A stretch of DNA of 64,000 bases, from assembly GCF_000733775.1 (NCBI RefSeq), contig NZ_JPOE01000002.1, positions 1,860,001-1,924,000 of the forward strand. The letters run 5' to 3'. Under the pieces are notes generated by a model. It ran no database searches. It saw only the letters and a list, made by a program, of their open reading frames with translations, and was not told where the DNA came from. This DNA comes from Thiomonas sp. FB-Cd (lineage in GTDB: Bacteria > Pseudomonadota > Gammaproteobacteria > Burkholderiales > Burkholderiaceae_C). This document shows, one piece after another, positions 8,017-16,024 of the stretch. Each line of letters opens with the position of its first letter. Positions within the stretch are counted from its first letter, which is position 1. A program made the position numbers and the translations under genes.

Positions 8017-9537
8017 ATGGGCGCACCCGAAGCCTTCACCGCCACGGCCACCGTGGCGCACCACATTAACGGCCGGCCCGTGCAGGGCACGGCCTCACGC
8101 ACGCAGCCTGTCTTCAACCCGGCCACCGGAACGGTGGCCCGTCAGGTCTTACTGGCCGATGATGCCGACGTGCGCGCTGCGGTGCACGCCGCGCAGGCTG
8201 CGTTCCCGAAATGGGCGGACACGCCCCCGGTGCGCCGCGCGCGGGTCCTGTTGCGGTTTCTGGATTTGATGAACCAACATCGGGACACCATCGCTGCCAT
8301 GATTACCGCCGAACACGGCAAGGTTTTCTCCGATGCGCAAGGCGAGGTCACGCGGGGCATCGAGATCATCGAGTTCGCCTGCGGCATACCGCAACTCCTC
8401 AAGGGGGACTACACCGAGCAGGTGTCCACGGGGATTGATAACTGGACCATGAGGCAGCCCCTGGGCGTCGTGGCCGGGATCACGCCTTTCAACTTCCCTT
8501 GCATGGTGCCCTGCTGGATGTTTCCAGTCGCGCTGGCTGCGGGCAACACGTTCGTGCTCAAGCCCAGCCCGATCGACCCATCGCCAAGCCTGTTCATGGC
8601 CGAGCTGCTGACGCAGGCAGGACTTCCCGATGGGGTCTTCAACGTCGTGCAGGGTGACAAGGTCGCCGTTGACGCCCTGCTCTCACACCCCGACGTCAAA
8701 GCCGTCAGCTTTGTTGGCTCCACCCCAGTGGCGCACCACATTGCCCAGGAAGCAGCACACCACGGCAAGCGTGTGCAGGCCCTGGGAGGAGCGAAGAACC
8801 ATATGGTGGTCATGCCTGACGCCGACATCGATCAGGCTGTGGACGCGCTTGTGGGTGCGGCCTTCGGCTCAGCCGGTGAACGCTGCATGGCCATTTCGGT
8901 GGCGGTGTTGGTGGGAGACGCTGCAGACGCCATCATGCCGCGGCTCGTCGAACGCACGCGTGCCCTCAAAATCAAAAACGGCATGGAGGCCGATGCCGAG
9001 ATGGGTCCGATCGTCAGCGCCGCAGCCCTGCAGCGCATTTCCGCCTATGTCGAGTCCGGTTTGGCACAGGGTGCCAGCTTGCTTGTCGATGGTCGCAGCC
9101 ACCGCGTGCACGGGTATGAGGCTGGATTCTGGCTTGGCGGCACGCTGTTCGACAACGTGACGCCCTCCATGAGCATCTATCAGGAAGAAATTTTCGGCCC
9201 GGTTCTGAGCTGCGTGCGCGTGCCCGACTTCGCCGCTGCACTCGAGTTGGTCAACACCCACGCCTATGGCAACGGCACGGCCTGCTTCACCCGGGACGGC
9301 CATGTCGCACGCGAGTTTTCGCGCCGCGTGCAGGCAGGCATGGTGGGAATCAACGTACCGATTCCAGTGCCCATGGCGTGGCACGGTTTCGGAGGCTGGA
9401 AGGCCAGTCTGTTCGGCGACACGCACACCTACGGCGAGGAAGGCGTGCGCTTTTACACCAAGCAAAAGAGCGTGATGCAGCGCTGGCCCCAAAGCACGCC
9501 GAAAGGCGCAGAGTTCGCCATGCCCACGTCGAAGTAA
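8017..9537 (+). CDS. mmsA: CoA-acylating (methylmalonate-semialdehyde) dehydrogenase, MmsA family
   Basis: This 506-aa aldehyde dehydrogenase belongs to the MmsA/IolA family, which oxidises malonate or methylmalonate semialdehyde with NAD+ and CoA to acetyl- or propionyl-CoA. Family marks are the INGRPV start, [37 protein letters not shown], the active-site cysteine in [11 protein letters not shown], and the C-terminal [20 protein letters not shown] start it at 8017 because GGAG lies 7 bp upstream; homology does not extend to the earlier in-frame ATG at 7948. It is followed by a GMC oxidoreductase and controlled, by position, by the divergent LysR protein. No valine-degradation genes are adjacent, so the real substrate may be another short aldehyde made by the GMC enzyme. 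Confidence 0.88.
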   Translation: MGAPEAFTATATVAHHINGRPVQGTASRTQPVFNPATGTVARQVLLADDADVRAAVHAAQAAFPKWADTPPVRRARVLLRFLDLMNQHRDTIAAMITAEHGKVFSDAQGEVTRGIEIIEFACGIPQLLKGDYTEQVSTGIDNWTMRQPLGVVAGITPFNFPCMVPCWMFPVALAAGNTFVLKPSPIDPSPSLFMAELLTQAGLPDGVFNVVQGDKVAVDALLSHPDVKAVSFVGSTPVAHHIAQEAAHHGKRVQALGGAKNHMVVMPDADIDQAVDALVGAAFGSAGERCMAISVAVLVGDAADAIMPRLVERTRALKIKNGMEADAEMGPIVSAAALQRISAYVESGLAQGASLLVDGRSHRVHGYEAGFWLGGTLFDNVTPSMSIYQEEIFGPVLSCVRVPDFAAALELVNTHAYGNGTACFTRDGHVAREFSRRVQAGMVGINVPIPVPMAWHGFGGWKASLFGDTHTYGEEGVRFYTKQKSVMQRWPQSTPKGAEFAMPTSK

Positions 9538-9564
9538 CTCCAGCCCCGCCGCGCCGCCGACCAC

Positions 9565-9598
9565 ATGGCGCGCGCCCCGCAGCGTGGGCGCGCGCCAT
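9565..9598 (+). promoter_or_regulatory. Strong GC-rich hairpin between mmsA and the GMC gene
   Basis: ATGGCGCGCGCC (9565-9576) and GGCGCGCGCCAT (9587-9598) form a perfect 12-bp stem, extendable to 13 bp by a C-G pair, in the 94 bp between the two genes. There is no following T-run. It could attenuate transcription or stabilise the upstream mRNA segment. Confidence 0.55.
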
Positions 9599-9631
9599 GC
9601 CGATGCAGGCACGGCATACCGCGCTTGCGTC

Positions 9632-11296
9632 ATGCCTGACACCACTTTCGATCACATCATTATCGGCGCCGGCACTGCGGGCAGCTTGCTGGCTAACCGC
9701 CTCAGCGCAAATGGCAGCAAAACCGTGCTGCTGATTGAGGCCGGCGGCAAGGACGATTACCACTGGATTCACATCCCGGTGGGCTACCTGTACTGCATCG
9801 GAAACCCACGCACCGACTGGCTGTACCAGACCGAATCCGATCCAGGGCTGAATGGTCGCACCCTGCGTTACCCGCGCGGCAAGGTTCTCGGCGGTTGCAG
9901 CAGCATCAACGGCATGATCTATATGCGGGGCCAGGCGCGTGATTACGAGCAATGGGCGGATCTCACTGGAGACGATTCCTGGCGCTGGGACAACTGCTTA
10001 CCCGATTTCAAAGCGCACGAAGACCACTACCGGCTCGATACACAAAGCGATCCAGCCTTTGCAGCCCTTCATGGACACGGCGGGGAATGGCGTGTGGACA
10101 AGCAACGCCTGCGCTGGGACGTTCTCGACGCCTTCGCCCAAGCCGCCCAGCAAGCCGGCATACCCCCGACCGATGACTTCAACAGCGGCAGCAATGAGGG
10201 CGTGAGCTACTTTGAGGTCAATCAGAAAAATGGATGGCGCTGGAATAGTGCCAAAGCGTTCTTGCGCCCAGCCTGCTTCGGTCGCCCCAACTTTGAGCTC
10301 TGGACTTCCGCGCAGGTTGCGCGTTTGCTTTTCGACACGCTCCCCGACGGCCAACGACGCTGCAGCGGGGTGCAAGTGTGGACCGGTCAAGAGATGGTCA
10401 CTGCACGCGCGCGCGCCGGGGTCATTCTCAGCGCGGGCAGCATTGGTTCACCGCAAATCCTGCAGCTGTCGGGCATCGGGCCGGGCGAACTGCTGCAACA
10501 GCATGGCATCGTTCCTCTGGTGGATCTGAATGGCGTGGGGGCCAACCTCCAGGATCATCTGCAAATCCGGGCGGTATTCAAGGTACAAGGCACGCGCACC
10601 TTGAATACACGGGCTGCGAGCGTTTGGGGCAAGGCGATGATCGGGTTGGAGTACGCGCTGAGGCGCACGGGCCCGATGAGCATGGCGCCCAGCCAACTTG
10701 GCGTCTTCACGCGCAGCAGCACGCAATACCTGCATCCCAATATCCAGTATCACGTTCAGCCGCTTAGTCTTGACGCCTTTGGCGAGCCGCTTCACCGATT
10801 CGACGCATTTACCGCCAGTGTGTGCAATCTCAACCCCAGCAGCCGCGGCAGCGTGCGCATCCGAAGTCCGCGCTTTCAGGACGCGCCGGCGATTTCCCCG
10901 AACTACCTGAGCACTGACGAAGACCGCAAGGTGGCCGCGGACAGCCTGCGGCTGACGCGTCGCATTGTCGAGCAGCCGGCGCTGGCCCCGTTTCACCCGC
11001 AGGAGTTCAAGCCCGGGCTGCAGTTTCAGACCGACGAAGAACTCGCCCATCTGGCCGGAGATATTGCCACGACGATCTTCCACCCCGCAGGCACAACGCG
11101 TATGGGGCGTGCGGACGATGCACAGGCTGTTGTCGATACACGCCTGCGCGTACGCGACGGGCGCGGTGGCCACATCCTCGGGTTGCGGGTCATCGATGCG
11201 GGGGTGATGCCAACCATTCCCAGCGGCAACATCAACAGTCCGACACTGATGATTGCCGAGAAGGCGGCGCGGTGGGTGCAGCAGGAGACAGAGTGA
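9632..11296 (+). CDS. GMC-family FAD-dependent alcohol oxidoreductase
   Basis: This 554-aa protein belongs to the glucose-methanol-choline family (choline dehydrogenase/AlkJ/PEG dehydrogenase-like). The FAD site IIIGAGTAGSLLANRL is at the N-terminus, GMC signature 1 appears as YPRGKVLGGCSSINGMIYMR, signature 2 near GVILSAGSIGSPQILQLSG, and the C-terminal active-site His and Asn lie in FHPAGTTRMG and PSGNINSPTL. Such enzymes oxidise alcohols to aldehydes, passing electrons to a quinone or acceptor. It follows the CoA-acylating aldehyde dehydrogenase and probably shares its transcript. Start chosen at 9632, where MPDTTFDHIIIGAG begins the fold. Confidence 0.9.
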   Translation: MPDTTFDHIIIGAGTAGSLLANRLSANGSKTVLLIEAGGKDDYHWIHIPVGYLYCIGNPRTDWLYQTESDPGLNGRTLRYPRGKVLGGCSSINGMIYMRGQARDYEQWADLTGDDSWRWDNCLPDFKAHEDHYRLDTQSDPAFAALHGHGGEWRVDKQRLRWDVLDAFAQAAQQAGIPPTDDFNSGSNEGVSYFEVNQKNGWRWNSAKAFLRPACFGRPNFELWTSAQVARLLFDTLPDGQRRCSGVQVWTGQEMVTARARAGVILSAGSIGSPQILQLSGIGPGELLQQHGIVPLVDLNGVGANLQDHLQIRAVFKVQGTRTLNTRAASVWGKAMIGLEYALRRTGPMSMAPSQLGVFTRSSTQYLHPNIQYHVQPLSLDAFGEPLHRFDAFTASVCNLNPSSRGSVRIRSPRFQDAPAISPNYLSTDEDRKVAADSLRLTRRIVEQPALAPFHPQEFKPGLQFQTDEELAHLAGDIATTIFHPAGTTRMGRADDAQAVVDTRLRVRDGRGGHILGLRVIDAGVMPTIPSGNINSPTLMIAEKAARWVQQETE

Positions 11297-11306
11297 GCGG
11301 ACCCGT

Positions 11307-12209
11307 CTACGCTGCCTCGGCGCTGTAGCGCACCGCCAGGGTATGCGTCTGCCCAGGTTTGAGCGTGAGCACGTCATCGGCTGCGTTCGCGGATTCCACG
11401 CACAGCATGTTGCGCCAGCCTGTGGGGGTGAAATCCCCCAGGGCCGCGGCCTTGTCGTGCCCAGGATTCCAAACGACCGTGGAGGCCGATCCTTGCTTGG
11501 CGATGCGGATGCGACGGCGCAGGCGCGCGTCGACAATGGCGCACTCGCCCCACGCATGCACGTAAACCCGATCGATCTCGCCATCGAAGCGCAGCGGCGC
11601 GTCTTGCCGTTTGCGCGCAAAGCCCTCGGTCTTGTCTAGATAGGTACAGCCTTCCAGCCCGTCCAACTCGACTTCGGCGAGGTCCCGAACATAAAAATAG
11701 GCATGAAGGGCCTCTCCCACTGATAGCGGGATGGCCGTCGCGTTGCGGGTGGTCAGCGCGATTTCCAGCGTATCGGCAACGCGAATGCGCAGTTCAACCG
11801 GTGTGTCGTGCGGCCATTGCGCCCGTGTGGTGGCGCCGGGCGGCAGCCGAAGACAAAGTTCGGTCGCGCCCTGCCCCCCGGCGCTGTCGACCACATCCCA
11901 CGATAGGGCACGGGCAAATCCGTGTGCCGGGAACGTCTCTTCAGTGGGGTGTGCTCCGAACCAGGGCCAGCATACGGGCACTCCGCCGCGAATCGAACGA
12001 CCCGAGGCAAAGCGGGCGGATTCAGACAACCACACCACGGGTTCGCTCTGGGCCCTGGGGCGAAAGGTCGTGCAGTGCGCTCCCTGCATGCACACGCTGG
12101 CCACGCCGCCCGGATTCTCGATGTCGGCGAAAATCAATCCACCGGGGCCGCTGCGAAAGGTCAACTGACCCGGAATGGCAAAGGCTTGGAGCGCGGCGAG
12201 GTCTTGCAT
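11307..12209 (-). CDS. D-hexose-6-phosphate mutarotase (aldose 1-epimerase-like)
   Basis: This 300-aa protein belongs to the YeaD subgroup of the aldose-1-epimerase family, cytoplasmic enzymes that interconvert alpha and beta anomers of hexose 6-phosphates. Visible marks are GGVPVCWPWFGAHP, the probable catalytic His in FPAHGFARALSWDV, NATAIPLSVGEALHAYF, VVWNPGHDKAAALGDF and WRNMLCVESAN with its conserved Glu. I place the start at 12209 (MQDLAALQAF); the upstream in-frame extension has no family similarity. It is convergent with the GMC gene, with about 10 bp between stops. A TnpB-derived miniature element lies 117 bp upstream of the start, where it could affect the promoter. Confidence 0.87.
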   Translation of the reverse strand: MQDLAALQAFAIPGQLTFRSGPGGLIFADIENPGGVASVCMQGAHCTTFRPRAQSEPVVWLSESARFASGRSIRGGVPVCWPWFGAHPTEETFPAHGFARALSWDVVDSAGGQGATELCLRLPPGATTRAQWPHDTPVELRIRVADTLEIALTTRNATAIPLSVGEALHAYFYVRDLAEVELDGLEGCTYLDKTEGFARKRQDAPLRFDGEIDRVYVHAWGECAIVDARLRRRIRIAKQGSASTVVWNPGHDKAAALGDFTPTGWRNMLCVESANAADDVLTLKPGQTHTLAVRYSAEAA

Positions 12210-12325
12210 TGTGGCGAGGTGTGGCTTGAAAGCAGCGCCATTCTGCCAGCAGGACCCCGCACGCCATTCCGGTGGTGGTCGCCGGTGGCCCGGAATCGGC
12301 ATGGCCATGCGCAAGCGTTGTGGCG

Positions 12326-12479
12326 ATGAACTCTCCCGCCGCTAAGCCGCCTTCGCGGCTGTATTGGGGATTTCGCGGACCAAGGGCCAAGGCTTGCCCC
12401 CTCCTGCCCGGACGGCTTCGTCTGAGCGACGCCGCGCGTCGGGCCAGGTGAGGAAGGGGAATGCACGGGCACGTGTTCA
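12326..12479 (-). mobile_element. 154-bp miniature TnpB-derived element (MITE-like): right end fused to left end
   Basis: Positions 12326-12399 match the right end of the TnpB element at 51707 onward: ATGAACTCTCCCGCC, then the hairpin region and the last codons of tnpB. Positions 12392-12479 match its left end at 53060-53149 (CCCCCTCCTGCCCGGACGG through GTGTTCA). Order and orientation are as in the complete element, but the interior, nearly all of tnpB, is gone. The junction lies in CTTGCCCCC, where the right-end side of the full element has CTTGCCCC and the left-end side CTTGACCCCC. It is therefore a non-autonomous internal-deletion derivative. Confidence 0.85.
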
Positions 12480-12552
12480 CGTTGCGTGCAGCGGCAAGCC
12501 TGTGCGCGCGCACCTGCATCCCGGGTGTGTTCAGGCGGCGGTTCAGATGCGT

Positions 12553-14034
12553 TCAGAGCTCAATCCGAGGCACCCGCGTCGACGACCATGCGGCGACCAG
12601 CGTGAGCGCGCCAGCCGCCATGAAGGTGAGATGAAACGCGTGGATCACTTGCAGCGTGGCCTGCTCACTGGTGCCGCGCAGAGCCGCCTGCAACTCGGCC
12701 GTCGAGGCGAGACCGAAAACCAACGCGCCGAACACGGCCGTGCCCACCGAAGCCCCAACCGACCTGGCCAGGGAGACCGTGGCTGCCGCTGCCCCGAGTC
12801 GGGCGCGTCCCGCCACAGTCTGGATCACGAGCTGCGAAGTGGGCATGACGGTGCCGAATCCAAGACCGGCAACCACACCAAGGACGCCCACAGTCCAGCT
12901 TCCGCCCGGAAGCCAACCCAGCACAAGCAGGGCCAACGCGGCCAGGACAAGTCCGAAACGTGGCGGCTGGTCTGGCCGGCCCGTATACGCCACGAGCCGC
13001 CCGGTGAGGTTGGATCCAAGGACCAGCCCCGCTGTGAGCGGCAACAAGAGCAGCCCTGCGTGCGCGGCGTTGCCATGCTTGCCAAGTTGCAGATAGACCG
13101 GCAGAAAAAATACCAGTGCGAACATGCTGGCTGCGAACAACGTGACCGTTAGGCTCGTCCAGGCGATGGCAGGTATGCGCAGCAGCTCCAGCGGCAGAAA
13201 GGGATGGGTTTGGCTGCGTTCGCGCCGAGCCAGAAGCGCACCCAGGAGGACGGCCACCCCGGCCATCGCCAGGCTCGGCGCGGAAACCCACGGGAAGCGG
13301 TGACCTGCCAGCGTCAGCCACAGCAAGGCGAGCCCGGCCATGCCGGCGAAGAGCACAACGCCGAGCGCATCGTGGCCTTGACCTGGAACCGCGTGACGCG
13401 GACTCCTCGGCAATCGCAATACACGCCAAGCCGCGATGGCCGCAAGCGGCAGGTTCACGGCGAAAAGCCAGCGCCAGCTGAACCGGCTGACGACAAGCCC
13501 ACCCACGACCGGACCCGCAACGCTGGCGAGCACGAACACCACGCCGAAATACGCCTGGAATCGGGGGCGCTGGCGGGGCGGCACCACCTCCCCAATCAGG
13601 GCCTGGCTCATCACCATCAGCCCACCCCCGCCCAAGCCCTGAAGCATGCGCGAGGCAATCAGCCACCACATGCCCTGGCTCGCCATGCAGGCAGTCGAGC
13701 CAACAGCGAACAGCCCGAGCGCCGCAACCAGCGCATCGCGGCGCCCATAGCGGTCACCCAAGCGGCCATAAAGGGGGGCCATGATGGTGGACGACAGCAG
13801 ATAGCCCACTGCAATCCACGCTGTGTCGCGCAAGTCGCCGAGGTCGCGCGCGATCGCCGGGGTCGCGGTTGCCAGAAGGGTCTGGTCCACCGCCGCCAGG
13901 AAAATCGGCAGCATGACCGCCGTGAACAATTGCACGAAGCGGCTCCAGGGCACGGCTGGCTCGGTCGTACTCGAGGATCCGGGTTCGAGCGGCGAGACGC
14001 CGGGCAGGGGCTCAGCGGAATCGGGAGGACTCAT
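12553..14034 (-). CDS. DHA2-type (EmrB/QacA-like) MFS drug exporter
   Basis: This 493-aa protein has the length and hydrophobic pattern of the 14-helix DHA2 family of proton-driven inner-membrane drug exporters. The N-terminal helix contains MLPIFLAAVDQTLLATATP, including the family Asp-Gln pair of helix 1. The loop motif GRLGDRYGRRDAL follows helix 2, and the antiporter motif appears as VVFVLASVAGPVVGGLV. The ~35 residues before helix 1 are Pro/Ser/Glu-rich and cytoplasmic. No EmrA-type adaptor or regulator is adjacent, so it may work alone. The substrate is unknown. Confidence 0.88.
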   Translation of the reverse strand: MSPPDSAEPLPGVSPLEPGSSSTTEPAVPWSRFVQLFTAVMLPIFLAAVDQTLLATATPAIARDLGDLRDTAWIAVGYLLSSTIMAPLYGRLGDRYGRRDALVAALGLFAVGSTACMASQGMWWLIASRMLQGLGGGGLMVMSQALIGEVVPPRQRPRFQAYFGVVFVLASVAGPVVGGLVVSRFSWRWLFAVNLPLAAIAAWRVLRLPRSPRHAVPGQGHDALGVVLFAGMAGLALLWLTLAGHRFPWVSAPSLAMAGVAVLLGALLARRERSQTHPFLPLELLRIPAIAWTSLTVTLFAASMFALVFFLPVYLQLGKHGNAAHAGLLLLPLTAGLVLGSNLTGRLVAYTGRPDQPPRFGLVLAALALLVLGWLPGGSWTVGVLGVVAGLGFGTVMPTSQLVIQTVAGRARLGAAAATVSLARSVGASVGTAVFGALVFGLASTAELQAALRGTSEQATLQVIHAFHLTFMAAGALTLVAAWSSTRVPRIEL

Positions 14035-14456
14035 CGCAACAAAGGGGCTGTGGCGCCAGGTGAGAGTGGTGCGTGCTTGACATGGTCACGGCAGCGGCAG
14101 CGCCGTGGGCCCGGCTTGCGATGCGCCCATACGGTGTGGTGCCGGCCCCGCACATGGTGCCGTGCCAGCAGCCCAGCTTGCGCGCCCTGAATTGCACACC
14201 GGGGCACCGTGCACCACAATCCGCAGGCGGTTTTGCTCCGTGGCACCACGCCATTGACGACGCCCAGGGCGAAGCGATGGGGCGCGGGGGCGACGTGGGA
14301 GCCGCAAACACAGCATCAGGGCACGGCACTCAATCATGCAATCACCTGTTTAACGATCCCCGGGCTTGTGCGACAGTCGCCTTGCGGCGTTGGCTTGCGG
14401 CGAGCCGGGTCCTCGCGCCAGCAAGCGTAGCGCGAACCGCGCTTCTTCGCCCACCC
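14035..14456. other. Intergenic region, no gene seen
   Basis: This 422-bp segment separates the MFS gene start from the 3' end of the efflux operon. It holds short GC-rich inverted repeats (for example CACGGC and GCCGTG around 14092-14107), but no open frame with a ribosome-binding site and no recognisable RNA. It must carry the MFS promoter and probably the efflux-operon terminator; I cannot place either. Confidence 0.4.
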
Positions 14457-16019
14457 TCAGCGGGCGCGCTTCACAACGGCGGGCGCCCCGGCCGGCAAAG
14501 AACCCAGAGCCTCGCCGTATGTCGTGCCCCAGCCGCCGCCAAGGGACTGAATCAGCGCAACCGTTGCGGTGTAGCGACGATTCAGCAGGACGATCTGGGC
14601 ATTGCGTGCGCTGGTTGCTGTGGTCTGCGCGGTAATGACATTGAGGTATGGCGCCGTACCGGCCTTGTATTGATTCTCGGCCAGCCGCAACGACACGTCG
14701 GCTGCCTGTACCACCAGCGCCTGCTGCTGCGCCTCCTGTGCGAGGATGCGCTGGGCGGCCAGGTTGTCTTCCACTTGTTGTAACGCGGTCAGTACATCCT
14801 GTCGGTAGTTGGCAACCGTCTGGCGGTACGCCGCCTGGCTGGACGCCACCTGCGCGCGGCGAAGCCCACCGTCGAACAGCGTTGCTGCAAGACTCGGCCC
14901 CAGGGACCAGAAGAGCGATGGCACCGAGAACAGGTCGGCAACGCGCGTGGCCTGGCTGCCAGATTGTGCCGACAGCGTCAGGTTGGGGAACCAGGCGGTC
15001 TGTGCGACGCCGATTTGCGCATTGGCCGCCTCGACTTGTGCCTGCGCAGCAGCCAGATCAGGCCGGCGCTGCAGCAATTGCGCGGGAATGCCCGGCGGGA
15101 TGACGGGCACATCGGGCATGGCGCCGTCTGCCGGCAGCGCAAAATCACTCGGCGGCGTGCCGACGAGAACAGCCACCGCATTTTGCAACTGTGCGCGGGC
15201 CACGCCAAAGTCCGTAAGACTGGTCTGCGCCTGCAGCAATTGAGTCTTTGCAGAAGCCACGTCAGCGGCCGTGTCCACCCCCGCCTTGTAGCGATTCTCC
15301 GTAAGGCGCAAGGCGCGCGCGTACGCCTCGGCGGTGTTTTGCGCCAAGCCCAACTGCGCATCCACCGTGCGCAGTTGCAGATAGCTCTGAGCCAGACTGC
15401 CTTGCAGGCTCAGCATGGTGTTGCGCAAGGTGGCCGCGCTGGCTTCGGCGCTGGCCTGGCTCGCCTGCACCTGAAGGCGGACCTTGCCCCACAGATCCGG
15501 CTCCCAACTCGCTGTGGCCGAGGCACTGACCGCGTTGCTGATACGCCCGGGCACCGCAACGCTGGTGCTGCTGCTCGCGAATTTGGAGCGGGTGGCGGCC
15601 GCCCCAGCGGAAAGCGTCGGGTAGTAAGCAGCCTGCGCCTGAGCGATGGCGGCACGGGCCTGGTCGTACGCGGCCAATTGCGCCGCCAGGCTCTGGTTGC
15701 GCTGCGCGACTTGCGCTTCGAGCTTGTTCAGCACCGGGTCTCCGAACACCTCCCACCAGGGACCCCGCGGCGCTGCCGCCAGGTGTTGCGCCGGTTGCCA
15801 GTCGCCTCGCGCCTGGGCATAGCCCATGGGCATCGCCACCTTGGCGGGTGGTTCGGGCGGAGTTGCGGCGCAGGCGGACAGCAACAAGAACCCCAGCGCA
15901 CAGACAACGAGCCGTGATCGGTCAACGTGTGCAGCCGGATCACCGTGCCCCGAGCGGCACGGCGCCTCCGCCGGGCTTCGGGAACAGGGCAAGCGATTAG
16001 GAATACAGGTGATGGGCAT
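14457..16019 (-). CDS. Outer-membrane efflux lipoprotein (NodT/OprM family)
   Basis: This 520-aa protein is the outer-membrane channel of the RND pump encoded upstream. It has a lipobox (LGFLLLSAC), followed by two repeated OEP domains: WWEVFGDPVLNKLEAQV begins the first helical half, RLTENRYKAGVDTAADVASA and RLAENQYKAGTAPYLNVITA are the equivalent motifs of the two halves, and LLQRRPDLAAAQAQVEAANA is a family hallmark. It forms a trimeric TolC-like duct. The start codon lies 5 bp after the mdtC stop, so it is the last gene of the mdtABC operon. The N-terminus before the signal peptide is unusually long (about 35 residues), so a start further in is possible. Confidence 0.9.
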   Translation of the reverse strand: MPITCIPNRLPCSRSPAEAPCRSGHGDPAAHVDRSRLVVCALGFLLLSACAATPPEPPAKVAMPMGYAQARGDWQPAQHLAAAPRGPWWEVFGDPVLNKLEAQVAQRNQSLAAQLAAYDQARAAIAQAQAAYYPTLSAGAAATRSKFASSSTSVAVPGRISNAVSASATASWEPDLWGKVRLQVQASQASAEASAATLRNTMLSLQGSLAQSYLQLRTVDAQLGLAQNTAEAYARALRLTENRYKAGVDTAADVASAKTQLLQAQTSLTDFGVARAQLQNAVAVLVGTPPSDFALPADGAMPDVPVIPPGIPAQLLQRRPDLAAAQAQVEAANAQIGVAQTAWFPNLTLSAQSGSQATRVADLFSVPSLFWSLGPSLAATLFDGGLRRAQVASSQAAYRQTVANYRQDVLTALQQVEDNLAAQRILAQEAQQQALVVQAADVSLRLAENQYKAGTAPYLNVITAQTTATSARNAQIVLLNRRYTATVALIQSLGGGWGTTYGEALGSLPAGAPAVVKRAR

Positions 16020-16024
16020 GGTGG

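Noticed and set aside
14073..14783. 236-codon plus-strand frame covering the MFS-efflux intergenic region
   Set aside because: It runs into the 3' end of the outer-membrane channel gene in antisense and has no domain, so it is not evidence for a gene in the gap.
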